A DNA stretch of 6,115 bases from Acidocella sp. 35-58-6 (GTDB lineage: Bacteria; Pseudomonadota; Alphaproteobacteria; Acetobacterales; Acetobacteraceae), in the NCBI GenBank assembly GCA_002281005.1, contig NCFD01000083.1, forward strand, positions 1 to 6,115. The letters run 5' to 3'. The position numbers and the translations under genes are program-made. The notes beneath the pieces were generated by a model. That model saw only the letters and a list, made by a program, of their open reading frames with translations. It made no database searches and was not told the DNA's origin. Below, one piece after another: positions 1 through 5,770 of the stretch. Every line of letters begins with the position of its first letter. Position 1 is the first letter of the stretch.

Positions 1-521
1 CGGGCCCGGCGCACGGCGGCGCCAATGAAGCGGCGCTGAACATGCTGGAAGAAATCCAGAACATGGGTGGCATCTCCAAAGTCGGCGAGTTCATGAACCA
101 GGTCAAGGACAAGAACTCGAACGTCAAGCTCATGGGCTTTGGCCACCGGGTTTATAAAAACTTCGACCCACGCGCCAAAATCATGCAGAAAACCTGCTAT
201 GAGGTTTTAGGCGAACTGGGCATCAAAAACGACCCAATGCTCGACCTCGCAATCGAACTGGAAAAGATCGCTCTCGAAGACCCGTATTTCGTGGAGCGCA
301 AACTCTACCCGAACGTCGATTTCTACTCGGGCATCATCCTGAAAGCCATGGGCTTCCCCACCACCATGTTCACCCCCATCTTCGCCCTGGCCCGCACTGT
401 CGGCTGGATCAGCCAGTGGATGGAAATGATCGAAGACCCGCAACAGCGTATTGGTCGCCCCCGGCAAATTTATACCGGTGCCGCCACGCGCGATTATGTT
501 CCGGTCGACAAGCGGAGCTGA
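1..521 (+). CDS. gltA: Citrate synthase, C-terminal part (5' end outside the window)
   Basis: Condenses oxaloacetate and acetyl-CoA to citrate, the entry step of the TCA cycle, in the cytosol. The reading frame is open from base 3 and gives about 172 residues before TGA at 519-521. This is roughly the last 40% of the usual 430-residue Gram-negative (type II) enzyme. All three catalytic residues of the family are visible: the first histidine in GPAHGGAN (codon 12-14), the second in FGHRVYK (codon 144-146), and the aspartate in VDFYSG (codon 318-320). Their spacing is close to that of E. coli His264, His305 and Asp362. The C-terminus with RPRQIYTG is also typical. The true start lies upstream of the window, so the first in-frame ATG at 42 is internal. 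A terminator follows 34 bases after the stop, so gltA probably ends its own transcript. The identification is near certain. Confidence 0.97.
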   Translation, partial: GPAHGGANEAALNMLEEIQNMGGISKVGEFMNQVKDKNSNVKLMGFGHRVYKNFDPRAKIMQKTCYEVLGELGIKNDPMLDLAIELEKIALEDPYFVERKLYPNVDFYSGIILKAMGFPTTMFTPIFALARTVGWISQWMEMIEDPQQRIGRPRQIYTGAATRDYVPVDKRS

Positions 522-554
522 TGGCAGCAACGCTCACCGGCCCACAGCACCAAC

Positions 555-580
555 ATTCCCGCACCAGCGGGAATTTTTCT
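555..580 (+). terminator. Intrinsic terminator of gltA
   Basis: A perfect 8-bp inverted repeat, ATTCCCGC (555-562) and GCGGGAAT (567-574), closes a 4-base ACCA loop and runs directly into a T tract (574-578, then CT). It lies 34 bases after the gltA stop and only 9 bases before the next start codon. It fits a rho-independent terminator well. Its closeness to the downstream ORF means the channel gene either has its promoter inside gltA or depends on read-through. Confidence 0.88.
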
Positions 581-588
581 AGCCCTCC

Positions 589-1647
589 ATGACCATGGCC
601 GGGCCTCGAACTTCGCGCTCGTGGCTCGTGTGGTTTGCCAATTCACCGGCCCGCAACCTGATCTTCGGGCTGGCCTATATGCTACTCGTCGTCGCCGGCG
701 CCACCGTGGCCTATGTGCTTGATGGCTGGTCTTGGGGCGATGCATTCTACTTTGTCATCATCACGGTATTCACGGTGGGTTACGGCGAAGTACACCCCGT
801 GGCGACCGTTGATTTACGCGCCATCACCATCGCCACCATTATCCTTGGCTGCACCGGAATCATCTTTCTCACCGGTGCGCTGGTGCAATTCATCACCATC
901 GCCCAAATTCAAATTCTTCTTGGGACCAAGCGCATGAAAACCCACATCGATAAAATGACCGGCCACGTGATCGTGTGCGGCTACGGCCGTATCGGCCAGA
1001 TGCTGGCAGACGAATTAAGGGCCGGCGGCACTGAATTTGTGGTGCTGGAACTCAATGAGCAACGCTACAACGAATCGATGTCTGCCGGAAACCTCACAAT
1101 CCGTGGCGACGCCACTGACGAGACCGTTTTACAAGCCGTCGGCATCGCACGGGCGCGCGCCCTGGCGAGCGTGGTCCCCAATGACGCCGCCAATGTGTTC
1201 ATTACGCTTTCCGCGCGCAACCTGAATAAAAAACTGGAAATCATCGCCCGCAGCGAGGCCCCCAGCACCAAGAGCAAATTGCTGCAAGCCGGGGCCAATT
1301 CCGTGGTCGAGCCCACCCATATAGGGGCCGAACGCATCGCTCAGCTTATCATGTTCCCGCGCACCTCCTCCTTCACGGATGGCTCAGACCGGATGCGAAC
1401 CTTAAGCTTTGGCCTGCGCACGCTCGGGCTCGACCTCGAGGTCATGGCGGTCGCAGCTGACAGCCCGCTCGCCGGCGCCACCATTGAAGCTGCCGAGCAT
1501 CAGGCCAGCGGCAGCCTGTTTGTCATCGCCATCAACCGCAAAGGCGGCGAAACCATCACCCGCCCCGACCCCGCGACCATGATCGAGGCCGGTGACGGCG
1601 TGGTCGTGATCACCCGCTCGGGCCGGAGCGGCCCAAAAATCAGCTAA
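589..1647 (+). CDS. Two-TM potassium channel with cytosolic RCK (TrkA-N/TrkA-C) domain
   Basis: Predicted inner-membrane K+ channel of the MthK/GsuK type, 352 aa. Visible order: a short N-terminal tail; TM1 at about residues 23-44; a pore helix at about 49-61; the selectivity filter TVGYGE at 62-67; TM2 at about 77-106. A linker then leads to an RCK N-domain (about 126-240) with the Rossmann loop GYGRIG (131-136), an acidic residue after the second strand (E154) and GDATDE (173-178). An RCK C-domain follows (about 270-345). The family opens or closes in response to Ca2+, nucleotides or NAD(H) bound to the RCK ring; the ligand here cannot be read from sequence. The gene starts 9 bases after the gltA terminator. 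ATG 589 and ATG 595 (residue 3) are both possible starts, and neither has a Shine-Dalgarno sequence. Later candidates would fall at or inside TM1. It could instead be annotated as an NAD-binding ion transport protein, but the intact filter makes K+ channel the best call. Confidence 0.93.
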   Translation: MTMAGPRTSRSWLVWFANSPARNLIFGLAYMLLVVAGATVAYVLDGWSWGDAFYFVIITVFTVGYGEVHPVATVDLRAITIATIILGCTGIIFLTGALVQFITIAQIQILLGTKRMKTHIDKMTGHVIVCGYGRIGQMLADELRAGGTEFVVLELNEQRYNESMSAGNLTIRGDATDETVLQAVGIARARALASVVPNDAANVFITLSARNLNKKLEIIARSEAPSTKSKLLQAGANSVVEPTHIGAERIAQLIMFPRTSSFTDGSDRMRTLSFGLRTLGLDLEVMAVAADSPLAGATIEAAEHQASGSLFVIAINRKGGETITRPDPATMIEAGDGVVVITRSGRSGPKIS

Positions 1648-1684
1648 CGCAAAATCCACCCCTCGATTTTTCTGCGGTGCAACA

Positions 1685-1715
1685 TTACATACGCTCCAAC
1701 GTAAACATCCAAAGG
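1685..1715 (+). promoter_or_regulatory. Possible operator and ribosome binding site of the ene-reductase gene
   Basis: The 78-base gap before the flavin reductase holds a small inverted repeat, TACG (1690-1693), six bases, CGTA (1700-1703), within a locally AT-richer stretch. The AAAGG at 1711-1715 lies 10 bases before ATG 1726 and is a plausible Shine-Dalgarno sequence. Genes of this enzyme family are often induced by electrophiles through a small repressor, so a palindrome here would make sense. The repeat is short, no regulator gene is adjacent in the window, and I could not pick clear -35/-10 boxes. The ribosome binding site is the better-supported part. Confidence 0.3.
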
Positions 1716-1725
1716 CTTCCCAATC

Positions 1726-2790
1726 ATGCCCTCTTTATTCGACCCCTTGACCCTGGGTGACATCACCCTGCCAAACCGCATCATCATGGCTCCCCTCACC
1801 CGCGCCCGCGCCGGGGTTGAGCGTATGCCGAACGCATTGATGGCGCATTATTATGCCGAACGCGCCTCGGCCGGTTTAATCATCTCTGAAGCCACCTCCG
1901 TCACCCCGATGGGCGTAGGCTACGCCGACACCCCAGGCCTGTGGTCGGCTGAGCAAGTTGAGGGCTGGAAGCTGGTCACCAAGGCCGTGCACCAGGCCGG
2001 CGGCCGGATATTTGCGCAGCTCTGGCATGTTGGCCGTGTCTCGCACCCGATGTTCCTGAACGGCGAATTGCCGGTTTCAGCCAGCGCGATTGCGCCGAAA
2101 GGCCATGTCAGCCTGGTGCGCCCCCTGCAGGATTACGTGGTGCCCCGTCCGCTGGAAACCTCGGAAATTCCCGGCGTGGTAGAAGCCTACCGCAAAGCCG
2201 CGATGAACGCCCAGATGGCCGGGTTCGACGGCGTGGAAATCCACGGCGCCAACGGTTATTTGCTCGATCAATTCCTGCAGGATGGCTCTAACCAGCGCAC
2301 CGATGAGTATGGCGGCAGCATCGCCAACCGCGCCCGCCTGATGCTTGAAGTCACCGACGGCGTGCTCTCAGTTTGGGAAGCTGGCCTGGTGGGTATGCAT
2401 CTGGCACCTCGCATGGACTCTCATTCAATGGGTGATTCAGACCGTCTCGGCACCTTTTCCTACGTCGCCCGTGAACTGGGCGAACGTGGGCTCGCTTTCA
2501 TCTGCGCCCGCGAGCACAAGGCCGAGGACTGGATTGGTCCACAGTTGAAAAAAATCTTTGGCGGCACCTACATTGCCAATGAAGGTTTCACCAAGGAGTC
2601 CGCTCAGGCGGCACTGGATGCTGGCGAGGCTGATGCCATCGCCTGGGGCAAGCTGTTCATCGCCAACCCCGACTTGGTGGAACGCTTCAAAACCAACGCC
2701 CCCCTCAACGAGCCAAATCCGGCGACGTTCTACGCGCAAGGTGCGACCGGCTACACCGATTACCCGGCCCTGCAATACCAAGCCGCGTAG
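1726..2790 (+). CDS. Old yellow enzyme family FMN ene-reductase (NemA-like alkene reductase)
   Basis: A cytosolic TIM-barrel flavoprotein, 354 aa, full length for the bacterial NemA/PETN-reductase/OPDA-reductase group. Such enzymes use NAD(P)H to reduce activated C=C bonds (enones, maleimides) and often nitrate esters; the real substrate here is unknown. Visible family features: N-terminal LFDPLTLGDITLPNRIIMAPLTR with the FMN-contacting Thr25; Q98 in FAQLWHVGR; the substrate-anchoring pair His173/Asn176 and proton-donor Tyr178 in HGANGY; NQRTDEYGGS (189-198); FGGTYIANEGF (278-288); and the phosphate-binding stretch GKLFIANPDL (308-317). Two positions differ from the best-known members. The segment usually read as VGxRLSP is VGMHLAP here, with His225 where an arginine normally faces the flavin, and the usual FGRPFIANPDL carries Lys309 rather than arginine. 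The frame is intact around both, so I read these as subgroup variation. AAAGG sits 10 bases before the ATG. The gene appears to be a single-gene unit ending at a strong terminator. Confidence 0.95.
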   Translation: MPSLFDPLTLGDITLPNRIIMAPLTRARAGVERMPNALMAHYYAERASAGLIISEATSVTPMGVGYADTPGLWSAEQVEGWKLVTKAVHQAGGRIFAQLWHVGRVSHPMFLNGELPVSASAIAPKGHVSLVRPLQDYVVPRPLETSEIPGVVEAYRKAAMNAQMAGFDGVEIHGANGYLLDQFLQDGSNQRTDEYGGSIANRARLMLEVTDGVLSVWEAGLVGMHLAPRMDSHSMGDSDRLGTFSYVARELGERGLAFICAREHKAEDWIGPQLKKIFGGTYIANEGFTKESAQAALDAGEADAIAWGKLFIANPDLVERFKTNAPLNEPNPATFYAQGATGYTDYPALQYQAA

Positions 2791-2802
2791 TTAAAAATTA
2801 CC

Positions 2803-2831
2803 AAGGCCGGGGAGTACGTCCCCGGCCTTTT
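2803..2831. terminator. Strong hairpin terminator between convergent genes, probably bidirectional
   Basis: An 11-bp perfect inverted repeat, AAGGCCGGGGA (2803-2813) and TCCCCGGCCTT (2819-2829), closes a 5-base loop. On the + strand it ends in TTTT (2828-2831), serving the ene-reductase whose stop is at 2788-2790. Read on the - strand the stem is followed, after a few bases, by another T-rich run (complement of 2792-2797). The stop codon of the convergent CYTH-CHAD gene (2831-2833) abuts the hairpin, so one element probably ends both transcripts. Confidence 0.85.
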
Positions 2832-4399
2832 CAGTCCCAGAACCGCCGGGATTTGCGGAAATCCCGCCAGTTTTCCTTGAGAGTATCCTGGTCTGTCCCG
2901 GTCCCCCGGCCGCACCAGCCCAGAATAATCCCGGCCGCGCGTAAATGCGCGCCCGCAATCTGGTTCACCATACCAATCGCCACGTTCATGTCGTTGAACG
3001 TCCCCAGTTGGTCCTGCAACCGGGCGGTGGTCTTGGTGTAGCTTTTCACCTGCGCCGGGTTATCAAACAGCGGCCCGAACAGTTCGGCCACATAGCGCAG
3101 TTTCTTCAACCCAATCCGCAATTCATGACGCTGATGCGGCGATAACGCTGTCACATGCTTACCGCGCTTGAGCAATTTATCATGCAGCCGGGACAGGTTC
3201 TGTGCGGCAAATTCCTGCGCCGGTGCGGTCAGGCGCGGCAGGGCATCAGCCGGCAAGCTATTACGCCAGCCGCATCGGGCCACAAATGCCTGCGCGGAAA
3301 GTACGAAGCGGGTGGTCGCAGGGGCAGCTAAAAGGTCTCGCACTGAGCCATAGGCGGCCTCGCGGCGGGCCTCGCAATCCTGCAAAATATCCTCAAAACC
3401 AGCCTCATCCGGGAACGCCGCGTGCGGACCCTCGCGCACCAATCTCATAAATACATCAAGGTTTCGGGCCTCGCCCAGCAATGTCGCAATGTCGCGCGCT
3501 TCCTCACGCAAGCTGACAAATTCCGGGCACGGGAACGCGCGTTGAAACAACCCGAGCATGGCTCGCAAGCGCCGCAGCGCCACCCGCATCTGATGCACCG
3601 CCGCCACCGCATCACCGGCTTCAAACGCTGGCCAATTGGCAGCGAACTGCGCCAGGCAACTATTGATCGCCCGACCAATGGCCTCGTCCACCGTCAGATC
3701 ACTGCTCAGCATGGCGTAGCTGCGCACCGCTTTTGGCGACGCGCCAGCCGCCAGCAACACCCCGCGGTCAGACTTCGCCAGCATCCCGAGGCGCACCGGA
3801 AACGCTTCAGCCAGTGCCACGCCTAACCGGTATAAATCCGCAACATCCCCAGCTTTCCACTCGAGTTCAATCTCGCGCACCGGCATCGTGATCTCACCGG
3901 CCACGATCACGCCGGCATCGAACGCAATCTCGATGGTGCTAGTCTCGCTGCGGATCTGGTGCGTCGCACGACGAATATCGGTGGCATAAATCGCAGCAAG
4001 CGCACGGCCTTCAGTCGCGGCCTCAATCATCCCGGCGACTTCGGCACCAAACAGCGAAGGGTCAGGCACCTCATGCGCTGTCGTCACCTCAATTTCGCCG
4101 CGCTCAAACAACCCGCCTGGAAAGCCGCCGCTCCATTTCAGTGTCATAACGTGGCCACGCGGTAGGGTTCGCATCCGCAGCAGCATTTTATGGCGCTGCA
4201 AATCACCTTGGGCAGTGTCGTAATAAACAGTGTGCAACCGCCGGCTGGAGGGCCGGCGGCCATTCAGCCCCAGCACCGGCCATTGCTGCGCGGCCTTGAA
4301 ACCAACCTCAGCCACCAGAAATTTAAGTTCAACCTCCCGGTTGACCGGTTTGATCTGCGCCACGGCAGGACGAACGGCAGGGAGTATGGCCTGAGACAA
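2831..4399 (-). CDS. CYTH-CHAD domain protein (inorganic triphosphatase-like, YgiF-type architecture)
   Basis: A 522-aa soluble protein with two domains. The N-terminal CYTH domain (about 20-215) shows the signature ExExK as EVELK (22-26), a basic cluster HTVYYDTAQGDL...KMLLRMR (56-77), LKW (87-89), acidic strands EIEV (102-105) and REIELE (175-180), and AKSDRG (208-213). Together these are the charged lining of a triphosphate tunnel metalloenzyme. The C-terminal CHAD domain (about 235-522) is helical with conserved histidines and basic residues: AAVHQMRVALRRLRAML (266-282), GEARNLDVF (309-317), RHELRIGLKKLRY (424-436) and LQDQLGTFNDM (461-471). CYTH proteins of this layout hydrolyse inorganic triphosphate, and CHAD domains bind polyphosphate; both roles are inferred from family. 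The start is TTG at 4399: an in-frame stop lies at 4418-4420, no ATG or GTG intervenes, the first CYTH strand begins about 20 residues in, and AGGA sits 5 bases upstream. It lies 66 bases downstream of the transporter on the same strand and could be co-transcribed with it. Confidence 0.92.
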   Translation of the reverse strand: MSQAILPAVRPAVAQIKPVNREVELKFLVAEVGFKAAQQWPVLGLNGRRPSSRRLHTVYYDTAQGDLQRHKMLLRMRTLPRGHVMTLKWSGGFPGGLFERGEIEVTTAHEVPDPSLFGAEVAGMIEAATEGRALAAIYATDIRRATHQIRSETSTIEIAFDAGVIVAGEITMPVREIELEWKAGDVADLYRLGVALAEAFPVRLGMLAKSDRGVLLAAGASPKAVRSYAMLSSDLTVDEAIGRAINSCLAQFAANWPAFEAGDAVAAVHQMRVALRRLRAMLGLFQRAFPCPEFVSLREEARDIATLLGEARNLDVFMRLVREGPHAAFPDEAGFEDILQDCEARREAAYGSVRDLLAAPATTRFVLSAQAFVARCGWRNSLPADALPRLTAPAQEFAAQNLSRLHDKLLKRGKHVTALSPHQRHELRIGLKKLRYVAELFGPLFDNPAQVKSYTKTTARLQDQLGTFNDMNVAIGMVNQIAGAHLRAAGIILGWCGRGTGTDQDTLKENWRDFRKSRRFWD

Positions 4400-4404
4400 A
4401 TGCG

Positions 4405-4408
4405 TCCT
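4405..4408 (-). promoter_or_regulatory. Ribosome binding site deciding the TTG start of the CYTH-CHAD gene
   Basis: On the - strand AGGA (followed by CG) stands 5 bases before TTG 4399. The frame is closed by TAA at 4418-4420 just upstream, and the only other codon that could start is a rare ATT. The site therefore supports TTG as the true start. Confidence 0.6.
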
Positions 4409-4428
4409 AATAGATCGTTAAGCCGGGC

Positions 4429-4458
4429 ACGTTACCGGAGCCTGCTCATGTAGTGCAA
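4429..4458 (-). promoter_or_regulatory. Weak candidate promoter for the CYTH-CHAD gene
   Basis: In the 66-base gap after the transporter, the - strand reads TTGCAC (4458-4453), an 18-base spacer, then TAACGT (4434-4429), followed about 30 bases later by the TTG start. Both boxes match the sigma-70 consensus only partly. If it is not used, the gene would be transcribed from the transporter promoter. Confidence 0.2.
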
Positions 4459-4465
4459 CCATCAA

Positions 4466-5650
4466 TTACGAGCTATGATCTGGATCAAAATTTCGGCTTA
4501 AACGCTCTGAAAATAAAACAAAAACAGTCGATATAAACGTCGCCACCGTACCGATACCAAATAAAATTTCATAATTCTCTGTGGCATGAAACAGGCTGGA
4601 GAAGGCCGCCGCACTGACCGCCTGCATGACAGCATAACTCATGGTGGCCAAACCCCAGTTAGCCGCCAGCCGGTTTGGCGCCACCAGTGAGGCAATCGCG
4701 CCCGAGGTCAGCAGCACCGCACCGAGAGCCACGGCACCCACCCCAAAGGCCGAGATCGACAGTCCAATCACGCTGCCCGTGAACATTGGCACCGAAACAG
4801 CCACGGTCATGACCACATAAGCGCCCACAAGCGTCTTCAAAAACCCCACCCGGTCAGCAATGCGCCCCAGAATCGGTGGGCCGAGCGCTGCCGCCACCCC
4901 CAGCACGGCAGACACATCCGCCCCCGCCGCCACCCCGCGATGCAGCCCGATGGCAACGAAACTAGCCAAAAACAGCATATGCGGCAGAAACCCAAAGGCG
5001 CAGAGCGCATAGCCGATTATCAGCAAAGCCACCGGCTTATTCAAAACCTGCTTGCCCACAGGCCGCGCCGTCGGGGTGATCACCGCAGGCGGCATCATGA
5101 TCCCCACCGCCACCGTCGCCAGCAGGCTGAAGCCGCCCAACAATGCCCAGGTCATGGGAAGCCCAAACACCAAAAACCGCGGGATCAGCAGTCCTGAAAC
5201 CATAATCCCCGTTCCCATCCCCGCAAAGGTGATGCCGCCCACTTGGCCGCGTTTGGCGGGCGGTGCCCGGCCCACAACGGCGGCTGCCATCAGCACCATC
5301 AAAGCCCCGCCGGTAATGCCCGTCAGCAGCCGCCAGATGCCCGCGTAAAAAACCCCGAAATTCCAGGCCGAAGCGATCAGGCTGAGTGCCGTTAAACCCA
5401 TCAGTGTGGTTACGGCGGCACGGGTGTGGATCGGCCGGCGCCAGGCCCGCATACCCGCAGCACCAATCAGATACCCGAGCAAGTTTGTTGTCCCCAGCCA
5501 AAATGCGGCCGCGGCGGTAAACCAGTGCGCGGCCACCAGCGCAGGCACCAGCGGCGCATAACCAAACCGCGCAATGCCCACACCCACCAGCATCGCCAGC
5601 AGCCCGCAACCCGCGGCGCGGTAGAGGGGAAACACCTGTTCTGTATTCAT
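4466..5650 (-). CDS. YbfB/YjiJ-type major facilitator superfamily transporter
   Basis: A 394-aa integral inner-membrane protein, the usual length for this family (about 390), with roughly 12 hydrophobic segments. TM1 carries GVGIARFGYAPLVPAL (23-38), which resembles the opening of YbfB/YjiJ-family MFS proteins. The second half contains GRIADRVG (262-269), the loop motif between TM8 and TM9, and there is a longer polar central loop at about 187-205. The substrate is unknown, so I give no specific transport role. The frame stays open upstream as far as 6007, but that stretch is antisense to purC and not hydrophobic like a transporter. I chose ATG 5650 because it precedes TM1 directly and has GGA 6 bases upstream; ATG 5674, eight codons earlier, is the alternative. 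The start overlaps by ATGA the stop of a possible 20-codon ORF. The gene diverges from purC and reads toward the CYTH-CHAD gene, with which it may form an operon. Confidence 0.9.
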   Translation of the reverse strand: MNTEQVFPLYRAAGCGLLAMLVGVGIARFGYAPLVPALVAAHWFTAAAAFWLGTTNLLGYLIGAAGMRAWRRPIHTRAAVTTLMGLTALSLIASAWNFGVFYAGIWRLLTGITGGALMVLMAAAVVGRAPPAKRGQVGGITFAGMGTGIMVSGLLIPRFLVFGLPMTWALLGGFSLLATVAVGIMMPPAVITPTARPVGKQVLNKPVALLIIGYALCAFGFLPHMLFLASFVAIGLHRGVAAGADVSAVLGVAAALGPPILGRIADRVGFLKTLVGAYVVMTVAVSVPMFTGSVIGLSISAFGVGAVALGAVLLTSGAIASLVAPNRLAANWGLATMSYAVMQAVSAAAFSSLFHATENYEILFGIGTVATFISTVFVLFSERLSRNFDPDHSS

Positions 5651-5709
5651 GCGACGTCCATAGAGGACAGCCATGCTGCCAGGAAGTACCCCAAAATCAC
5701 CCCAGCCAT
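5647..5709 (-). CDS. Possible 20-residue hydrophobic leader ORF coupled to the transporter
   Basis: On the - strand an ATG at 5709 opens 20 codons encoding a hydrophobic peptide (MAGVILGYFLAAWLSS, then four residues). Its TGA (5649-5647) overlaps the transporter ATG as ATGA, the arrangement typical of translational coupling. Only a poor Shine-Dalgarno candidate (GGTG) lies before it, and the upstream frame closes at a TAA at 5749-5751 without another ATG. I do not recognise the peptide. It may be chance, since short ORFs are common and the transporter has its own GGA site. Confidence 0.2.
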   Translation of the reverse strand: MAGVILGYFLAAWLSSMDVA

Positions 5710-5759
5710 GGCGTTGCACCAGGATGGTTGATATACACGCCTCTTCTTTTACGAATCCC

Positions 5760-5765
5760 AAAGGA
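5760..5765 (+). promoter_or_regulatory. Strong ribosome binding site of purC
   Basis: AAAGGA ends 5 bases before ATG 5771, close to ideal spacing, and fixes the purC start. Farther upstream (5730-5737) lies a TATA-like stretch, GATATACA, which could be part of a promoter, but no convincing -35 box is found at the right distance. Confidence 0.75.
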
Positions 5766-5770
5766 CACAC

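Noticed and set aside
1648..1676. Imperfect hairpin AAAATC/GATTTT with flanking CGC/GCG just after the channel stop, as a possible terminator.
   Set aside because: The stem core is only 6 AT-rich pairs with a bulge, and no T-run follows, so it is unlikely to terminate transcription efficiently.
2345..2440. Possible frameshift in the ene-reductase where the usual GxRLSP region looks altered.
   Set aside because: The frame continues smoothly into GLAFICAREH, FGGTYIANEGF and FIANPDL, and no compensating frame restores a more canonical sequence, so this is substitution rather than a frameshift.
3422..3826. A + strand reading frame of 134 codons opposite the CYTH-CHAD gene.
   Set aside because: It is a shadow frame rich in Arg, His and Gln, lacks a ribosome binding site, and lies wholly inside a gene with clear domain conservation on the other strand.
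5037..5609. A 190-codon - strand frame overlapping the transporter.
   Set aside because: Same strand, different frame, Gly/Arg-rich low-complexity translation produced by GC-rich codons; the transporter frame is the one with membrane segments.
5711..5737. TTGCAC (5714-5719) and the TATA-like bases at 5732-5737 as a purC promoter.
   Set aside because: The spacer would be only 12 bases, too short for a sigma-70 promoter.
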